The notes under the pieces: generated by a model
What the model saw: the letters and a program-made list of their open reading frames with translations, nothing else
What the model was told of the DNA's origin: nothing
The model's database searches: none
Program-made: the position numbers and the translations under genes
Source: Clostridium sp.
GTDB taxonomy: Bacteria; Bacillota; Clostridia; Clostridiales; Clostridiaceae
Assembly (NCBI RefSeq): GCF_029258205.1
Contig: NZ_JARHZJ010000088.1
Coordinates: 1 to 64,000 of the forward strand
Length of the DNA: 64,000 nucleotides
Direction: 5' to 3'
Shown here: positions 17,235 to 27,893 of the stretch, piece after piece
Layout: every line of letters starts with the position of its first letter
Numbering within the stretch: the stretch's first letter is position 1

Positions 17235-19337
17235 ATGGGTCAAAAATTAGTAATTGTTGAGTCACCAGCTAAAGCAAAGACAATAGAAAAATATTTAGGG
17301 AAAAATTATGTAGTCGAAGCTTCCATGGGACATGTAAGAGATTTGCCAAAAAGCCAATTAGGCGTTGATATAGAAAATGAATATAATCCCAAATATATAA
17401 CAATAAGAGGAAAAGGTGAACTTTTAAGCAAACTTAGAAAGTTAGCTAAAAAAAGTGATAAGATATATCTTGCAACTGACCCTGATAGAGAAGGGGAAGC
17501 AATATCTTGGCATTTAGCTAATGTTCTTAAGATAGATGAAAACGAGAATTGTAGAATAGAATTTAATGAAATAACAAAAGGTGCTGTTAAAAATTCAATA
17601 AAGCATCCAAGAAAAATAAATTCTAATTTAGTAGATGCTCAGCAAGCAAGAAGAGTGTTAGATAGATTAGTTGGATATGAAATAAGTCCAATTCTATGGA
17701 GAAATGTAAAATGGGGATTGAGTGCTGGAAGAGTTCAGTCAGCAGCATTAAAGCTTATATGTGACAGAGAAGAAGAAATAAAGAAGTTCAATCCAGAAGA
17801 GTATTGGACTGTTGATGTTAAACTTAAAAAAGGTAAGAAGTCTTTTCCTGTTAAGTTAACAACTAAAAATAAGAAAAAGATAGAAATAAAAAATAAAGAG
17901 CAAGCAGATCAAATAATAGATGAACTTAAAGAAGATGAATATATAGTAAGCAAGATAAAAAAAGGAACTAAAAATAAAAATCCTTTAGCCCCATTTACTA
18001 CAAGTACTCTTCAACAAGAGGCAAGTAAAAAACTTAACTTTATGACAAAGAAAACAATGTCAGTAGCTCAACAACTTTATGAAGGAGTTGAGGTGAAAAA
18101 ATTTGGAACTGTAGGTTTAATAACTTATATGAGAACTGATTCAGTTAGAATATCAAAGGAAGCTCAAGAAAAAGCACTTAACTTTATAGATGAAACATAT
18201 GGGAAAGAGTATGTGCCAGAGGAGCCAAGAGTATATAAAGGAAAGAAAAATATACAAGATGCGCATGAAGCTATAAGACCTACATATGTTGAAATAACAC
18301 CAGAGATTGCTAAGGCAAACTTAAGTAATGATCAATATAAGTTATACACTTTAATATGGAAAAGATTCATAGCAAGTCAAATGGCTACATGTATATTAAA
18401 TACACATAGCTTAGAGATTAAAAATGGAGATTATACATTGAGAGCTAGTGGATCTACTATAAAATTCGATGGTTTCATGAAAGTTTATGAGTATATATCA
18501 GGAGAAGAGGAAGAATCAGTACTTTTACCTGAATTAGAAGAAAATGAAGTTTTAAAAGAAGAATCAATTGAAGGTAAACAACATTTTACTCAACCACCTG
18601 CTAGATATTCAGAGGCTGCTTTCGTTAAGCTTTTAGAGGAAAAAGGTATTGGAAGGCCAAGTACTTACGTTCCAACAATATCTACATTGATAAGTAGAAA
18701 ATACGTAGATAGAGAGAAAAAGATTCTTATACCTACAGAATTGGGTTTTATAGTAAATGATATACTTTCAAATTATTTTAAGCAGATAGTTGATACTGAC
18801 TTTACTGCAGAAATGGAAGTTAAACTTGATAATGTTGAAGCTGGAAAAGAAAGTTGGACTCATATAGTAGATGAATTCTTTACTCCATTAAAAGAAGATA
18901 TAGAAAAGGCAGAAAAGGAGATATCTAAGATTATTATAGAAGATAAAGTTAGTGATGTACCTTGTGATAAATGTGGAAGACTTATGGTTATTAAGCATGG
19001 AAGATTTGGAGACTTCTTAGCTTGTCCAGGGTATCCTGAATGTCAAAATACAAAACCTATAGTTGAAGAGGTTGATGCAAATTGTCCATTATGTGGAGGG
19101 AAAATTTTAGTTAAGAGAAGTAAAAAGGGAAATAGGTTCTATGGATGTAGTAATTATCCAGAGTGCAATTTCGTAAGTTGGTATGAACCAACAAATGAAA
19201 AATGCCCAGAATGTGGTTCATATATGGTTAAGAGATATTCTAAGAGTAAAGGTGAATATTTACAGTGTAGTGATAAAGAATGTAAATATGAAAAAATAAT
19301 TGAAAAAAGCAATGATGAAAATAATTTAGAAAAGTAG
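17235..19337 (+). CDS. topA: DNA topoisomerase I
   Basis: 700 aa. Relaxes negative supercoils. TOPRIM domain from the N-terminus (LVIVESPAKAKTIEKYLG, DPDREGEA), catalytic Tyr298 in GLITYMRTDSVRIS, then the DNA-binding core with KGIGRPSTYVPTIS. The C-terminus has three C4 zinc ribbons: CDKC/CPGYPEC, CPLC/CSNYPEC and CPEC/CSDKEC. The dprA-topA order is conserved, but trmFO, xerC and clpQY, which separate topA from codY in B. subtilis, are missing. Confidence 0.98.
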   Translation: MGQKLVIVESPAKAKTIEKYLGKNYVVEASMGHVRDLPKSQLGVDIENEYNPKYITIRGKGELLSKLRKLAKKSDKIYLATDPDREGEAISWHLANVLKIDENENCRIEFNEITKGAVKNSIKHPRKINSNLVDAQQARRVLDRLVGYEISPILWRNVKWGLSAGRVQSAALKLICDREEEIKKFNPEEYWTVDVKLKKGKKSFPVKLTTKNKKKIEIKNKEQADQIIDELKEDEYIVSKIKKGTKNKNPLAPFTTSTLQQEASKKLNFMTKKTMSVAQQLYEGVEVKKFGTVGLITYMRTDSVRISKEAQEKALNFIDETYGKEYVPEEPRVYKGKKNIQDAHEAIRPTYVEITPEIAKANLSNDQYKLYTLIWKRFIASQMATCILNTHSLEIKNGDYTLRASGSTIKFDGFMKVYEYISGEEEESVLLPELEENEVLKEESIEGKQHFTQPPARYSEAAFVKLLEEKGIGRPSTYVPTISTLISRKYVDREKKILIPTELGFIVNDILSNYFKQIVDTDFTAEMEVKLDNVEAGKESWTHIVDEFFTPLKEDIEKAEKEISKIIIEDKVSDVPCDKCGRLMVIKHGRFGDFLACPGYPECQNTKPIVEEVDANCPLCGGKILVKRSKKGNRFYGCSNYPECNFVSWYEPTNEKCPECGSYMVKRYSKSKGEYLQCSDKECKYEKIIEKSNDENNLEK

Positions 19338-19369
19338 TTTTTAGTCCTTATCTCCATTAGCATTACTGG

Positions 19370-19398
19370 TTGAAATGAAGTATTTACTATGTTAATAT
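19370..19398 (+). promoter_or_regulatory. Candidate promoter of codY
   Basis: TTGAAA (19370-19375), 17 bases, TAATAT (19393-19398), in the topA-codY gap. It predicts a leader of about 70 bases containing the CodY-box-like site. Confidence 0.6.
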
Positions 19399-19429
19399 TT
19401 AAATAATGAGGTTAATATAGAATATTTTA

Positions 19430-19444
19430 AAAATTCTGAAATTT
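19430..19444 (+). promoter_or_regulatory. CodY-box-like site in the codY leader
   Basis: AAAATTCTGAAATTT matches the CodY consensus AATTTTCWGAAAATT at 12 of 15 positions and keeps the TTCTGAA core. It lies 34 bases before the codY ATG and about 25 bases past the predicted start site, where binding could block elongation. Confidence 0.5.
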
Positions 19445-19477
19445 ACATCTTTTGTAAAATGGTGCGAGGAGGATATA

Positions 19478-20254
19478 ATGTCAACACTACTTAGTAAAAC
19501 TAGAAGATTAAATAAGATTTTACAAAAATCAGGTACTGAAGCTATAGATTTTGGAGATATATGCCAATTATTGAGTGATGTTATGGTGTGCAACGTATAT
19601 TTAGTTGGAAGAAAAGGTAGAATATTAGGTTATTCTTTTTCTGAAAAATTTGAATGTGACATAATGAAAGAGAAAGTTGTTGTTGATAGAAAATTTCCAC
19701 AAGACTATAATAATAAATTAATAAACATTCAAGATACAATTGCCAATATACCTAATAAAGGTATATGTGTTTTTGAAGGGGTAGGAGAATGTTTAATATC
19801 TAAAAAAATATCAACTATTGTTCCTATAGTTGGCAATGGAGAAAGATTAGGTACTTTATTATTAGCTAGGTTTGGGGAAGAATTTAATGAGGATGACTTA
19901 GTTTTAGCAGAATATAGTGCTACAATAGTTGGGATGGAGCTTCTAAGAGTTAGACAAGGTGAAATAGAAGAAGAAGCTCGTAAAAAAGCAGTAGTTCAAT
20001 TAGCTATTGGAACTTTATCTTACTCAGAGTTAGAAGCTGTAGAACATATTTTTAATGAATTAAATGGAGATGAAGGATTATTAGTAGCTTCTAAGATAGC
20101 TGATAAAGTTGGAATAACTAGATCAGTTATAGTAAATGCTCTTAGAAAATTTGAGAGTGCAGGAGTTATTGAATCAAGAAGTCTTGGAATGAAGGGTACT
20201 CATATAAAAATATTAAACGAAAAGTTAATGTATGAACTTAAAAAGATAAAATAA
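19478..20254 (+). CDS. codY: GTP- and branched-chain-amino-acid-sensing repressor CodY
   Basis: 258 aa, full length. N-terminal GAF-type ligand domain ([16 protein letters not shown]...), C-terminal winged helix-turn-helix [20 protein letters not shown] at about 200-220, followed by [14 protein letters not shown]. CodY represses nutrient-limitation genes and in C. perfringens has been linked to sporulation and toxin control. Ribosome site GCGAGGAGG. Monocistronic: own promoter and a strong terminator. Confidence 0.98.
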   Translation: MSTLLSKTRRLNKILQKSGTEAIDFGDICQLLSDVMVCNVYLVGRKGRILGYSFSEKFECDIMKEKVVVDRKFPQDYNNKLINIQDTIANIPNKGICVFEGVGECLISKKISTIVPIVGNGERLGTLLLARFGEEFNEDDLVLAEYSATIVGMELLRVRQGEIEEEARKKAVVQLAIGTLSYSELEAVEHIFNELNGDEGLLVASKIADKVGITRSVIVNALRKFESAGVIESRSLGMKGTHIKILNEKLMYELKKIK

Positions 20255-20259
20255 TATTT

Positions 20260-20294
20260 GAAGAAGGTGTTTATTACATCTTCTTCTTTTTTTT
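20260..20294 (+). terminator. Intrinsic terminator after codY
   Basis: GAAGAAGGTG (20260-20269) pairs with CATCTTCTTC (20277-20286) with one G:T, followed by eight T. Confidence 0.92.
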
Positions 20295-20493
20295 ATATAA
20301 TAAGCTAATAATACATGAAATAAACATAAATTTATTACTTACATATTTCATAAGAAATTTAATAGAAATAAGTAATTCTTTATAATTAATTAGTCTTTTT
20401 GAGTATATTTATAGATAATTTGATATAAAATTTAATTATATGAAAAGTTTAATGGTGACATAATATTATTTTATAAAACTTTGAAAAATCTTG

Positions 20494-20522
20494 TTGATAC
20501 TTTTATAACCCTATGTTATACT
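20494..20522 (+). promoter_or_regulatory. Promoter of rpsB-tsf
   Basis: TTGATA (20494-20499), 17 bases, TATACT (20517-20522). A strong vegetative-type promoter, expected for ribosomal protein S2, with a leader of about 105 bases. Confidence 0.78.
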
Positions 20523-20554
20523 ATCAAAGGTAACAAATACACACATTATCGAAT

Positions 20555-20589
20555 CTATAAGCTGGTGCTACTTTAAGTAGTGCTTATAG
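20555..20589 (+). promoter_or_regulatory. Hairpin in the rpsB leader
   Basis: CTATAAGC (20555-20562) pairs with GCTTATAG (20582-20589); a second helix CTACT/AGTAG (20568-20572 with 20576-20580) stacks inside, leaving an asymmetric internal loop. Such a fold could be an S2-binding autoregulatory site, but I cannot assign it to a known RNA family. Confidence 0.5.
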
Positions 20590-20633
20590 TAAAGAAGATA
20601 GTGGAGGAAATAACCAATCTAGGAGGAAAAATA

Positions 20634-21335
20634 ATGTCAGTAATTTCAATGAAACAATTATTAGAAGCTGGTGTTCATTTCGGACATCAAACAAGAAGAT
20701 GGAACCCTAAAATGGCTCCTTACATCTTTACAGAAAGAAACGGTATATACATAATCGATTTACAAAAAACTGTAAAGAAAGCTGAAGAAGCTTACAACTT
20801 TATAAGAGAAGTATCAGAAGCTGGTAAAGACGTAATATTCGTTGGTACTAAGAAACAAGCTCAAGAAGCTGTTAAAGAAGAAGCAGAAAGATCAAACATG
20901 TACTTCGTTAACCACAGATGGTTAGGAGGAATGTTAACAAACTTCGCAACTATAAAAACAAGAATAAACAGATTAAACAAATTAGATGAAATGGAACAAG
21001 ACGGAACATTTGACGTTTTACCTAAAAAAGAAGTAATAAAGTTAAAACTTGAAAGAGAAAAATTACAAAGAAACTTAGGTGGAATCAAAGAACTAGACGC
21101 TTCAAACATAGGAGCTATGTTTGTTGTTGATCCAAGAAAAGAAAAGAATGCAATAGCAGAAGCTAAAATATTAGGAATCCCAGTAGTAGCTATAGTTGAT
21201 ACTAACTGTGATCCAGAAGAAGTTGACTACGTAATTCCAGGAAATGACGATGCTATAAGAGCAGTTAAATTAATAGCTAGCAAAATGGCAGACGCTATAA
21301 TTGAAGGAAGACAAGGCGAGCAATTAGCAGAGTAA
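20634..21335 (+). CDS. rpsB: 30S ribosomal protein S2
   Basis: 233 aa, [27 protein letters not shown] at the start (standard S2). Ends GRQGEQLAE. The ATG at 20634 follows AGGAGG (20621-20626); an open frame extends upstream through the leader but has no ribosome site. S2 joins the 30S subunit late, near S1. Followed by tsf after an attenuator-like hairpin. Confidence 0.98.
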   Translation: MSVISMKQLLEAGVHFGHQTRRWNPKMAPYIFTERNGIYIIDLQKTVKKAEEAYNFIREVSEAGKDVIFVGTKKQAQEAVKEEAERSNMYFVNHRWLGGMLTNFATIKTRINRLNKLDEMEQDGTFDVLPKKEVIKLKLEREKLQRNLGGIKELDASNIGAMFVVDPRKEKNAIAEAKILGIPVVAIVDTNCDPEEVDYVIPGNDDAIRAVKLIASKMADAIIEGRQGEQLAE

Positions 21336-21352
21336 TATTAAGATAAATACTG

Positions 21353-21390
21353 AAAAGGTAGATGAGGCTCTCTGCTTCGTTTACCTTTTT
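21353..21390 (+). terminator. Attenuator or terminator between rpsB and tsf
   Basis: Stem 21353-21368 with 21374-21389 (16 positions, one mismatch and two G:T), loop TCTCT, its 3' arm ending in five T. tsf has no clear promoter of its own, so partial read-through would set the ratio of S2 to EF-Ts. Confidence 0.75.
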
Positions 21391-21415
21391 AATTAAATAG
21401 TCAGGAGGAATTTCA

Positions 21416-22327
21416 ATGATAACAGCTAAAGCAGTTAAAGAGTTAAGAGAAAGAACTGGCGCAGGAATGATGGATTGTAAAAAAGCGCTAACTGAAACTA
21501 ATGGAGATATGGAAAAAGCAGTTGAAATTTTAAGAGAAAAAGGATTAGCAGCTGCAGCTAAAAAAGCTGGAAGAGTAGCAGCTGAAGGTATCGTTAAAAC
21601 TTACGTATCAGAAGATATGAAAAAAGGTTCAATAGTTGAAATCAACTGTGAAACTGACTTCGTTGCTTTAAACGAAGAGTTCGTTGGATTTGCAGGAAGA
21701 GTAGCAGAATTAGTTGCTAACTCAAATGTAAACACTGTAGAGGAATTATTAGCAGAAAAATTAGACGGAGACAAGACTGTTCAAGAAGTTTTAACTGAAT
21801 TAATCGCTAAAATCGGTGAAAACATGAGCGTAAGAAGATTCGAAAGATTTTCTGTTGAAAATGGATTAGTTCAAAGCTACATTCACGGTGGCGGAAGAAT
21901 AGGTGTTATGGCTGAATTAGCATGTGAAGCTTCATCACCAGTATTAGCTGAAGTTGCTAAAGATGTTTGTATGCAAATAGCTGCTGCTAACCCATTATTC
22001 TTATCAGAAGCTGATGTTGATCAAGAATCTTTAGAAAAAGAAAAAGAAATATACAGAGCTCAAGCTCTTAATGAAGGTAAACCAGAGCACATCGTTGATA
22101 AGATGGTAATGGGAAGAATCAAAAAATACTGTAAAGAAGTTTGTCTTTTAGATCAAGCTTGGGTAAAAGATGGCGATAAGTCAATAGCTAAATTATTAGA
22201 AGAAAAATCAAAAGAAGTAGGTTCTCCAATAACTATAATTAAGTTCGTAAGATTCGAAAGAGGAGAAGGAATCGAAAAGAAAGAAGAAAACTTCGCTGAA
22301 GAAGTAGCTAAAATGGGCGGAAAATAA
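21416..22327 (+). CDS. tsf: Elongation factor Ts
   Basis: 303 aa. Nucleotide exchange factor for EF-Tu. N-terminal UBA-like domain [20 protein letters not shown], then the core with [13 protein letters not shown]. Ribosome site CAGGAGGAA. The rpsB-tsf-pyrH-frr order is conserved in nearly all bacteria. Followed by a strong terminator. Confidence 0.98.
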   Translation: MITAKAVKELRERTGAGMMDCKKALTETNGDMEKAVEILREKGLAAAAKKAGRVAAEGIVKTYVSEDMKKGSIVEINCETDFVALNEEFVGFAGRVAELVANSNVNTVEELLAEKLDGDKTVQEVLTELIAKIGENMSVRRFERFSVENGLVQSYIHGGGRIGVMAELACEASSPVLAEVAKDVCMQIAAANPLFLSEADVDQESLEKEKEIYRAQALNEGKPEHIVDKMVMGRIKKYCKEVCLLDQAWVKDGDKSIAKLLEEKSKEVGSPITIIKFVRFERGEGIEKKEENFAEEVAKMGGK

Positions 22328-22333
22328 TAACAT

Positions 22334-23133
<800 letters not shown>

Positions 23134-23146
23134 GGAGGAGTTTTAA

Positions 23147-23704
23147 ATGATTAAGGACGTTATAAAAAAATCAGAAGAAAAAATGAATAAAACTATAAAT
23201 TCTTTAAATTCAGAATTAGCTACAATGAAAGCTGGAAGAGCTAACCCAACTATGTTAGATAGAATTCAAGTTGAGTATTATGGAAGTATGTGTCCTTTAA
23301 ATCAAGTAGCTAATGTTTCATCACCAGAACCGAGATTGTTAGTTATAACACCTTGGGAAAAACCGATGCTTAAGGAAATAGAGAAAGCTATCTTAAAATC
23401 AGATTTAGGAATCAATCCTAATAATGATGGTGCTATAATAAGACTTTTAGTTCCAGAATTAACTGAAGAAACTAGAAAAAATTTAGTTAAAAATGTTAAA
23501 AAAGTTGGAGAGCAAGCTAAAGTTGCTATAAGATCTATAAGAAAAGATGCAAATGATAAAGTTAAAAACTTCAAAAAAGAAGGAACTATAACTGAAGATG
23601 AAATGAAAAAGGGTGAAGATGACATTCAAAAATTAACAGATAAGTTTGTTAAAGAAATAGATAGTATAGTGGTAGCTAAAGAAAAAGAGATTATGTCAAT
23701 TTAA
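23147..23704 (+). CDS. frr: Ribosome recycling factor
   Basis: 185 aa, the usual length. Splits post-termination ribosomes together with EF-G. Helical domain with [19 protein letters not shown] and the C-terminal [13 protein letters not shown] sequence [19 protein letters not shown]. Ribosome site AAGGAGGAG. Terminator follows directly. Confidence 0.98.
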   Translation: MIKDVIKKSEEKMNKTINSLNSELATMKAGRANPTMLDRIQVEYYGSMCPLNQVANVSSPEPRLLVITPWEKPMLKEIEKAILKSDLGINPNNDGAIIRLLVPELTEETRKNLVKNVKKVGEQAKVAIRSIRKDANDKVKNFKKEGTITEDEMKKGEDDIQKLTDKFVKEIDSIVVAKEKEIMSI

Positions 23705-23707
23705 TTT

Positions 23708-23736
23708 AAAAAAACCTGCTCTTTAGCAGGTTTTTT
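23708..23736 (+). terminator. Intrinsic terminator after frr
   Basis: AACCTGCT with AGCAGGTT around CTTT (23713-23732), preceded by A-run and followed by six T. Confidence 0.93.
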
Positions 23737-23769
23737 ATTTTATAATTGAATTATAAGGAGGAACCTTCT

Positions 23770-24531
23770 ATGTTAGATTTTTTTGGTAAAAAAGTAAATG
23801 AAGATTCAGAAGAAATAGTTCTAAGTAAAGAGAAAATGCCAAAACATATTGCTATAATAATGGATGGTAATGGAAGATGGGCAAAAAAAAGAGGGCTTCC
23901 AAGAACTATGGGACATAGAGCTGGTGTTAAGACTATAAAAACTATTGTAAAAGAATGTGATAAATTAGGAGTTAAATATCTAACTTTATATGCTTTCTCT
24001 ACTGAAAATTGGAAAAGACCCAAAGATGAAGTCGATGCTCTTATGAAGTTAGTTGTTGAATTCATAAAAAATGAAATTGATGAACTTCATCAAAACGGAG
24101 TAAAGGTACAAACTATTGGTGATTTATCAAAATTCCCGGAAAAACCCAAAAAAGCTATAATTGGGGCTATGGAAAAGACCAAAAATAATAATGGTGTAGT
24201 TTTAAGTTTAGCATTAAATTATGGGGGAAGAAATGAAATAGTTAAAGGTATAAAGTCTGTAATAGAAGATGTTCAAGCTGGTAAAATAAGTACAGAGGAT
24301 GTAAATGAAGATATGTTTAATGAATATCTTTATACTAAAGGAATGCCAGATCCAGATCTTATAATAAGACCAAGTGGAGAACAAAGACTTAGCAACTTCT
24401 TATTATGGCAATGTGCATACTCAGAATTTTGGTATTCTCAAATAAACTGGCCAGATTTTAATGGCAAAGATTTAAGAAAAGCTATTTTTGATTATCAAAA
24501 TAGAGATAGAAGATTTGGTGGAATTAAATAA
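23770..24531 (+). CDS. uppS: Undecaprenyl diphosphate synthase (cis-prenyltransferase)
   Basis: 253 aa. Makes the C55 lipid carrier for peptidoglycan. IIMDGNGRWAKKRGLPR with catalytic D32, YAFSTENWKRP, and the C-terminal DLIIRPSGEQRLSNF plus FWYSQINWPDF. ATG at 23770 after AAGGAGGAA; an in-frame ATG eight codons earlier lies upstream of that ribosome site. It forms an envelope-precursor run with cdsA, dxr and rseP. Confidence 0.97.
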   Translation: MLDFFGKKVNEDSEEIVLSKEKMPKHIAIIMDGNGRWAKKRGLPRTMGHRAGVKTIKTIVKECDKLGVKYLTLYAFSTENWKRPKDEVDALMKLVVEFIKNEIDELHQNGVKVQTIGDLSKFPEKPKKAIIGAMEKTKNNNGVVLSLALNYGGRNEIVKGIKSVIEDVQAGKISTEDVNEDMFNEYLYTKGMPDPDLIIRPSGEQRLSNFLLWQCAYSEFWYSQINWPDFNGKDLRKAIFDYQNRDRRFGGIK

Positions 24532-24544
24532 TGAGGTGATTTGG

Positions 24545-25339
24545 GTGAAATCTAATAGCAGATATGTAGGAGCACTTATAATGGCTCCGTTTATTGCTTT
24601 TATATTCCTAGGAGGAATTTGGCTTAAGTTATTTACTATTGTTCTGTCTTTTGCAGGATTATATGAATATTATAAAACTGTTAAAGTAGCAAAATTAAAG
24701 CCTATTTCTATAGCAGGATATATATTATTAATATTATATTACTTAACTTCAAATAATTTTGAAATGTTATCATTTTTAATAATACTAGCTACATTTATAT
24801 TACTTTGTGTTCCTATACTTGATATTGAATACACATTTATAGATGTTGCAGTTACTATTTTAGGATTTATATATGTAGGAGTTTTCTTTAGCTTCATACA
24901 CTTAGTAAACATCAAAGAAGGTGGACAATACCTAGTTTGGTTAATATTCCTATCATCATGGCTTTGTGATACTACTGCATATTATTCAGGTAGATTCTTT
25001 GGTAAACATAAATTATGCCCAAAGGTTAGTCCTAAGAAGACTATAGAAGGTTCTATAGGAGGAATATTAGGAAGTACATTAGCTTGTGGAATATTTGGTA
25101 TAATAATATATAATAGTTTTTCTCTAATACCTATATATCATTACTTTATAATAGGTATATTATGCGGAGTATTCTGTCAGTTTGGTGATTTAGTTGCTTC
25201 ATCAATAAAGAGATACGCAGGAATAAAAGATTATAGTAATTTAATACCAGGACATGGTGGAATATTAGATAGATTTGACAGTATATTATTTGCTGGAACA
25301 ATAGTATTCTTTTATTTAACACTTGTCTTAAAATTTTAA
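24545..25339 (+). CDS. cdsA: Phosphatidate cytidylyltransferase
   Basis: 264 aa from GTG at 24545, after ATGAGGTGATT. Integral membrane enzyme with about seven or eight hydrophobic segments that converts phosphatidic acid and CTP to CDP-diacylglycerol. The family signature is at the C-terminus: SPKKTIEGSIGG, FGDLVASSIKRYAGIKD and IPGHGGILDRFDSI. Its product is used by PgsA, encoded at 49847 in this window. Confidence 0.96.
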   Translation: MKSNSRYVGALIMAPFIAFIFLGGIWLKLFTIVLSFAGLYEYYKTVKVAKLKPISIAGYILLILYYLTSNNFEMLSFLIILATFILLCVPILDIEYTFIDVAVTILGFIYVGVFFSFIHLVNIKEGGQYLVWLIFLSSWLCDTTAYYSGRFFGKHKLCPKVSPKKTIEGSIGGILGSTLACGIFGIIIYNSFSLIPIYHYFIIGILCGVFCQFGDLVASSIKRYAGIKDYSNLIPGHGGILDRFDSILFAGTIVFFYLTLVLKF

Positions 25340-25367
25340 TGCTTTAGATTTTCTAAAGCATTTTTTT
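25340..25367 (+). terminator. Intrinsic terminator after cdsA
   Basis: TGCTTTAG (25340-25347) pairs with CTAAAGCA (25353-25360), followed by seven T. Confidence 0.92.
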
Positions 25368-25605
25368 ATAAAATTTTTTATTTATATTTATTTTTAGAGA
25401 TAAATATTTTCATTATATATTTAATTTAAAAAGAAAAATATAAGGTTATTGATAGAATATTAAGTAATAACTTGAGTATATTTATTATGTAGATATATTT
25501 ATAAAGATGGGAATGGTTTTAAAGAAAAAAATCTAATTTAGAAAAAAAGGTTTATCAATGAATAGACAACTTTCTGTTAAAAGAATACATAATAAATGTG
25601 TATTA

Positions 25606-25634
25606 TTGTATTTAGAGATATAATGATATAAAAT
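25606..25634 (+). promoter_or_regulatory. Candidate promoter of dxr
   Basis: TTGTAT (25606-25611), 17 bases, TAAAAT (25629-25634). The region has many A/T hexamers that could pass as -10, so this is one of several possibilities. Confidence 0.3.
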
Positions 25635-25700
25635 AATATAATAGGTTAAATAGATAATTTTAGTCTATTATGTTTAAGGAAGAACTTAGGAGGAAAGAAT

Positions 25701-26855
25701 ATGAAAAGAGTATCTATACTAGGTGTAACTGGTTCTATAGGAACTCAAACTTTAGATGTATTAAGATTTCATAAAGAGGATTTTGAATTAGTTGGTATAA
25801 CAGCTAATAGAAATATAGAATTAACATTGGATATAATAAAAGAGTTTTCACCTAAATACGTTGCAATAAATCATAAGGAGTCTTACAAAAGATTTGTAGA
25901 TTTGGTGAAAAGTGAAGGGTTAAAATGTGAAGTTATCTACGGTATGGAAGGATTAGTTAAAGTTGCTACTTTAGATGAAGTTGATATAGTTGTTACTTCA
26001 GTTGTTGGTATGATTGGATTAAAACCAACTGTTGAAGCTATAAGAAAAGGAAAAGATATCGCTTTAGCAAATAAAGAAACTTTAGTAGTAGCAGGTGAAC
26101 TTGTTATGAGAGAAGCTAAAGAAAATGGAGTGAAAATACTTCCGGTAGATTCAGAGCATAGTGCTATATTTCAATCATTACAAGGAAATGCACATAACAA
26201 AATTGATAAAATACTTTTAACGGCTTCTGGAGGACCTTTTAGAGGATTTACTATAGATGATTTGAAATCAGTAATTCCAGAAAGAGCTCTTAAGCATCCA
26301 AAATGGAATATGGGTCAAAAGATATCAATAGATTCATCAACTCTAATGAATAAAGGATTAGAAGTTATAGAGGCTCATTGGTTATTTGATTGTCCTTATA
26401 AAGATATAGAGGTTGTAGTTCATCCACAATCAATAATACATTCTATGGTTCAATATACTGATGGAGCAGTTATAGCTGAGTTAGGTGTACCAGATATGAA
26501 GTTACCAATTCAATATGCTTTAAATTATCCAAATAGAGAAGGAAATATTAGTGAAAAATTAGACTTATTCAAGATTAGAGAGTTGACTTTTGAAAAGCCA
26601 GATTTAGATACATTTAAATGCTTAAAATTAGCTTATGAAGCAGGAGAAAAAGGAAAGCTTATGCCAACAATTTTAAATGGGGCTAATGAAGTGTGTGTTG
26701 AACTATTCCTAAATAAAAAGATAACATATTTACAAATACCAGAGATAATAGAAGAGTGTATGAATGATTTTGATTACAACAAAGAGGTTACTCTTGATAA
26801 TGTAATAAATTTAGACAAAGAAGTAAGACAATATATATATGAAAAATATAACTAG
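25701..26855 (+). CDS. dxr: 1-deoxy-D-xylulose 5-phosphate reductoisomerase
   Basis: 384 aa. First committed step of the MEP isoprenoid pathway. NADPH site GVTGSIGTQTLDV at residues 7-19, ALANKETLVVAGE, metal and substrate residues in PVDSEHSAIFQ, and HPKWNMGQKISIDSST. With ispG downstream it supplies precursors to UppS. Ribosome site CTTAGGAGGAA. rseP follows after 11 bases. Confidence 0.98.
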   Translation: MKRVSILGVTGSIGTQTLDVLRFHKEDFELVGITANRNIELTLDIIKEFSPKYVAINHKESYKRFVDLVKSEGLKCEVIYGMEGLVKVATLDEVDIVVTSVVGMIGLKPTVEAIRKGKDIALANKETLVVAGELVMREAKENGVKILPVDSEHSAIFQSLQGNAHNKIDKILLTASGGPFRGFTIDDLKSVIPERALKHPKWNMGQKISIDSSTLMNKGLEVIEAHWLFDCPYKDIEVVVHPQSIIHSMVQYTDGAVIAELGVPDMKLPIQYALNYPNREGNISEKLDLFKIRELTFEKPDLDTFKCLKLAYEAGEKGKLMPTILNGANEVCVELFLNKKITYLQIPEIIEECMNDFDYNKEVTLDNVINLDKEVRQYIYEKYN

Positions 26856-26866
26856 GAGGGAAAAGA

Positions 26867-27874
26867 GTGTATATAATTTTTGCTTTATTAGCATTTAGTG
26901 CTTTAATCTTAGTTCATGAGCTTGGACATTTTATTGTAGCTAAATTAAATGGAATTTATGTTGAGGAATTTGCTATTGGTATGGGACCAAAGCTTTTTGG
27001 TGTAAAAGTTGGAGAAACAGAATATAATTTAAGAATTCTTCCTTTTGGTGGATTCGTTAAAATGCTTGGTGAAGATGATGAAAGTGATGATTCAAGAAGC
27101 TTAAATGCAAAAACTCCTATTCAGAGAATACTTGTTATGGGAGCAGGTGCATTTATGAATTATGTATTAGCCCTTATAATATTTATTGGGCTAGCTATGA
27201 GCTCTGGCTTTGTAGAAAATAAAGTAGCAAGTGTAGTACCTAATTCACCAGCACAAGAAATAGGAATTGAAAAGGGAGATGAATTCCTAAAAATAGATGG
27301 AAATAAAATTCATACAACTAATGATTTTGTAATGGGATTAGCCTTAGCTAAGGGGAATCCAGTTGAATTAGAAATAAAAAGAGGCAATGATGTCTTAACA
27401 AAAACAGTAAAGCCGATTTTAAATGAGAGTGGAATTTATCAAGTTGGAATAGGATATGATTTTATTAAAAAGCCTACTTTGCTTCAAGGAATAAAACAAG
27501 GATTTAATGAAACAAGAAGTCTTGTATCTCAGTCTTTTATTGCATTAAAAACTATTTTTACAGGAGAAGCAAATTTAAAAACTGATGTAGGAGGTCCTGT
27601 TACAATAATTAAAATGTCAGGGCAAGCAGCAAAGGCAGGAGCAAATACTCTTTTATGGTTTATGGCATTTTTAAGTGTTCAATTAGCAGTATTTAACCTT
27701 TTACCATTCCCAGCTTTAGATGGTGGAAGAATATTTATAGAGCTTATTCAAATGATAACTAGAAAAGAAATACCTGCCAAGTATATTGAAGCTGTAAATA
27801 CCGTTGGATTCATGTTGCTTATGGGACTTATGGTATTAGTTACTATAAAAGATATAATATTCCCGATACTATAG
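26867..27874 (+). CDS. rseP: Site-2 zinc metalloprotease RseP/RasP
   Basis: 335 aa from GTG at 26867, after TAGGAGGG. Intramembrane protease of regulated intramembrane proteolysis (anti-sigma factors, signal peptide remnants). HELGH (17-21) is the zinc motif, a PDZ domain lies at about 115-190, and [14 protein letters not shown] near 280 gives the third ligand in LDG. Four membrane segments. An intact M50 enzyme, which contrasts with the degenerate one at 60511. Confidence 0.96.
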   Translation: MYIIFALLAFSALILVHELGHFIVAKLNGIYVEEFAIGMGPKLFGVKVGETEYNLRILPFGGFVKMLGEDDESDDSRSLNAKTPIQRILVMGAGAFMNYVLALIIFIGLAMSSGFVENKVASVVPNSPAQEIGIEKGDEFLKIDGNKIHTTNDFVMGLALAKGNPVELEIKRGNDVLTKTVKPILNESGIYQVGIGYDFIKKPTLLQGIKQGFNETRSLVSQSFIALKTIFTGEANLKTDVGGPVTIIKMSGQAAKAGANTLLWFMAFLSVQLAVFNLLPFPALDGGRIFIELIQMITRKEIPAKYIEAVNTVGFMLLMGLMVLVTIKDIIFPIL

Positions 27875-27893
27875 AAATTTGGAGGAATTAATC

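Larger units (their letters stand above)
20255..20633 (+). other. Intergenic region codY-rpsB
   Basis: 379 bases. It holds the codY terminator (20260-20294), about 200 bases of A/T-rich DNA with no supported gene, the rpsB promoter (20494-20522) and the rpsB leader hairpin (20555-20589). In the A/T-rich part I see only weak dyads (for example an 8-base ATGAAATA/TATTTCAT pair) and nothing I would annotate. Confidence 0.8.
25340..25700 (+). other. Intergenic region cdsA-dxr
   Basis: 361 bases: the cdsA terminator, then strongly A/T-rich DNA without a supported gene. There is an imperfect dyad at about 25584-25613 (AATACATAATA / TATTATTGTATT) immediately next to a candidate promoter, and AATAGA/TCTATT arms near 25649-25671. 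I see no riboswitch or T-box signature. Confidence 0.7.
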
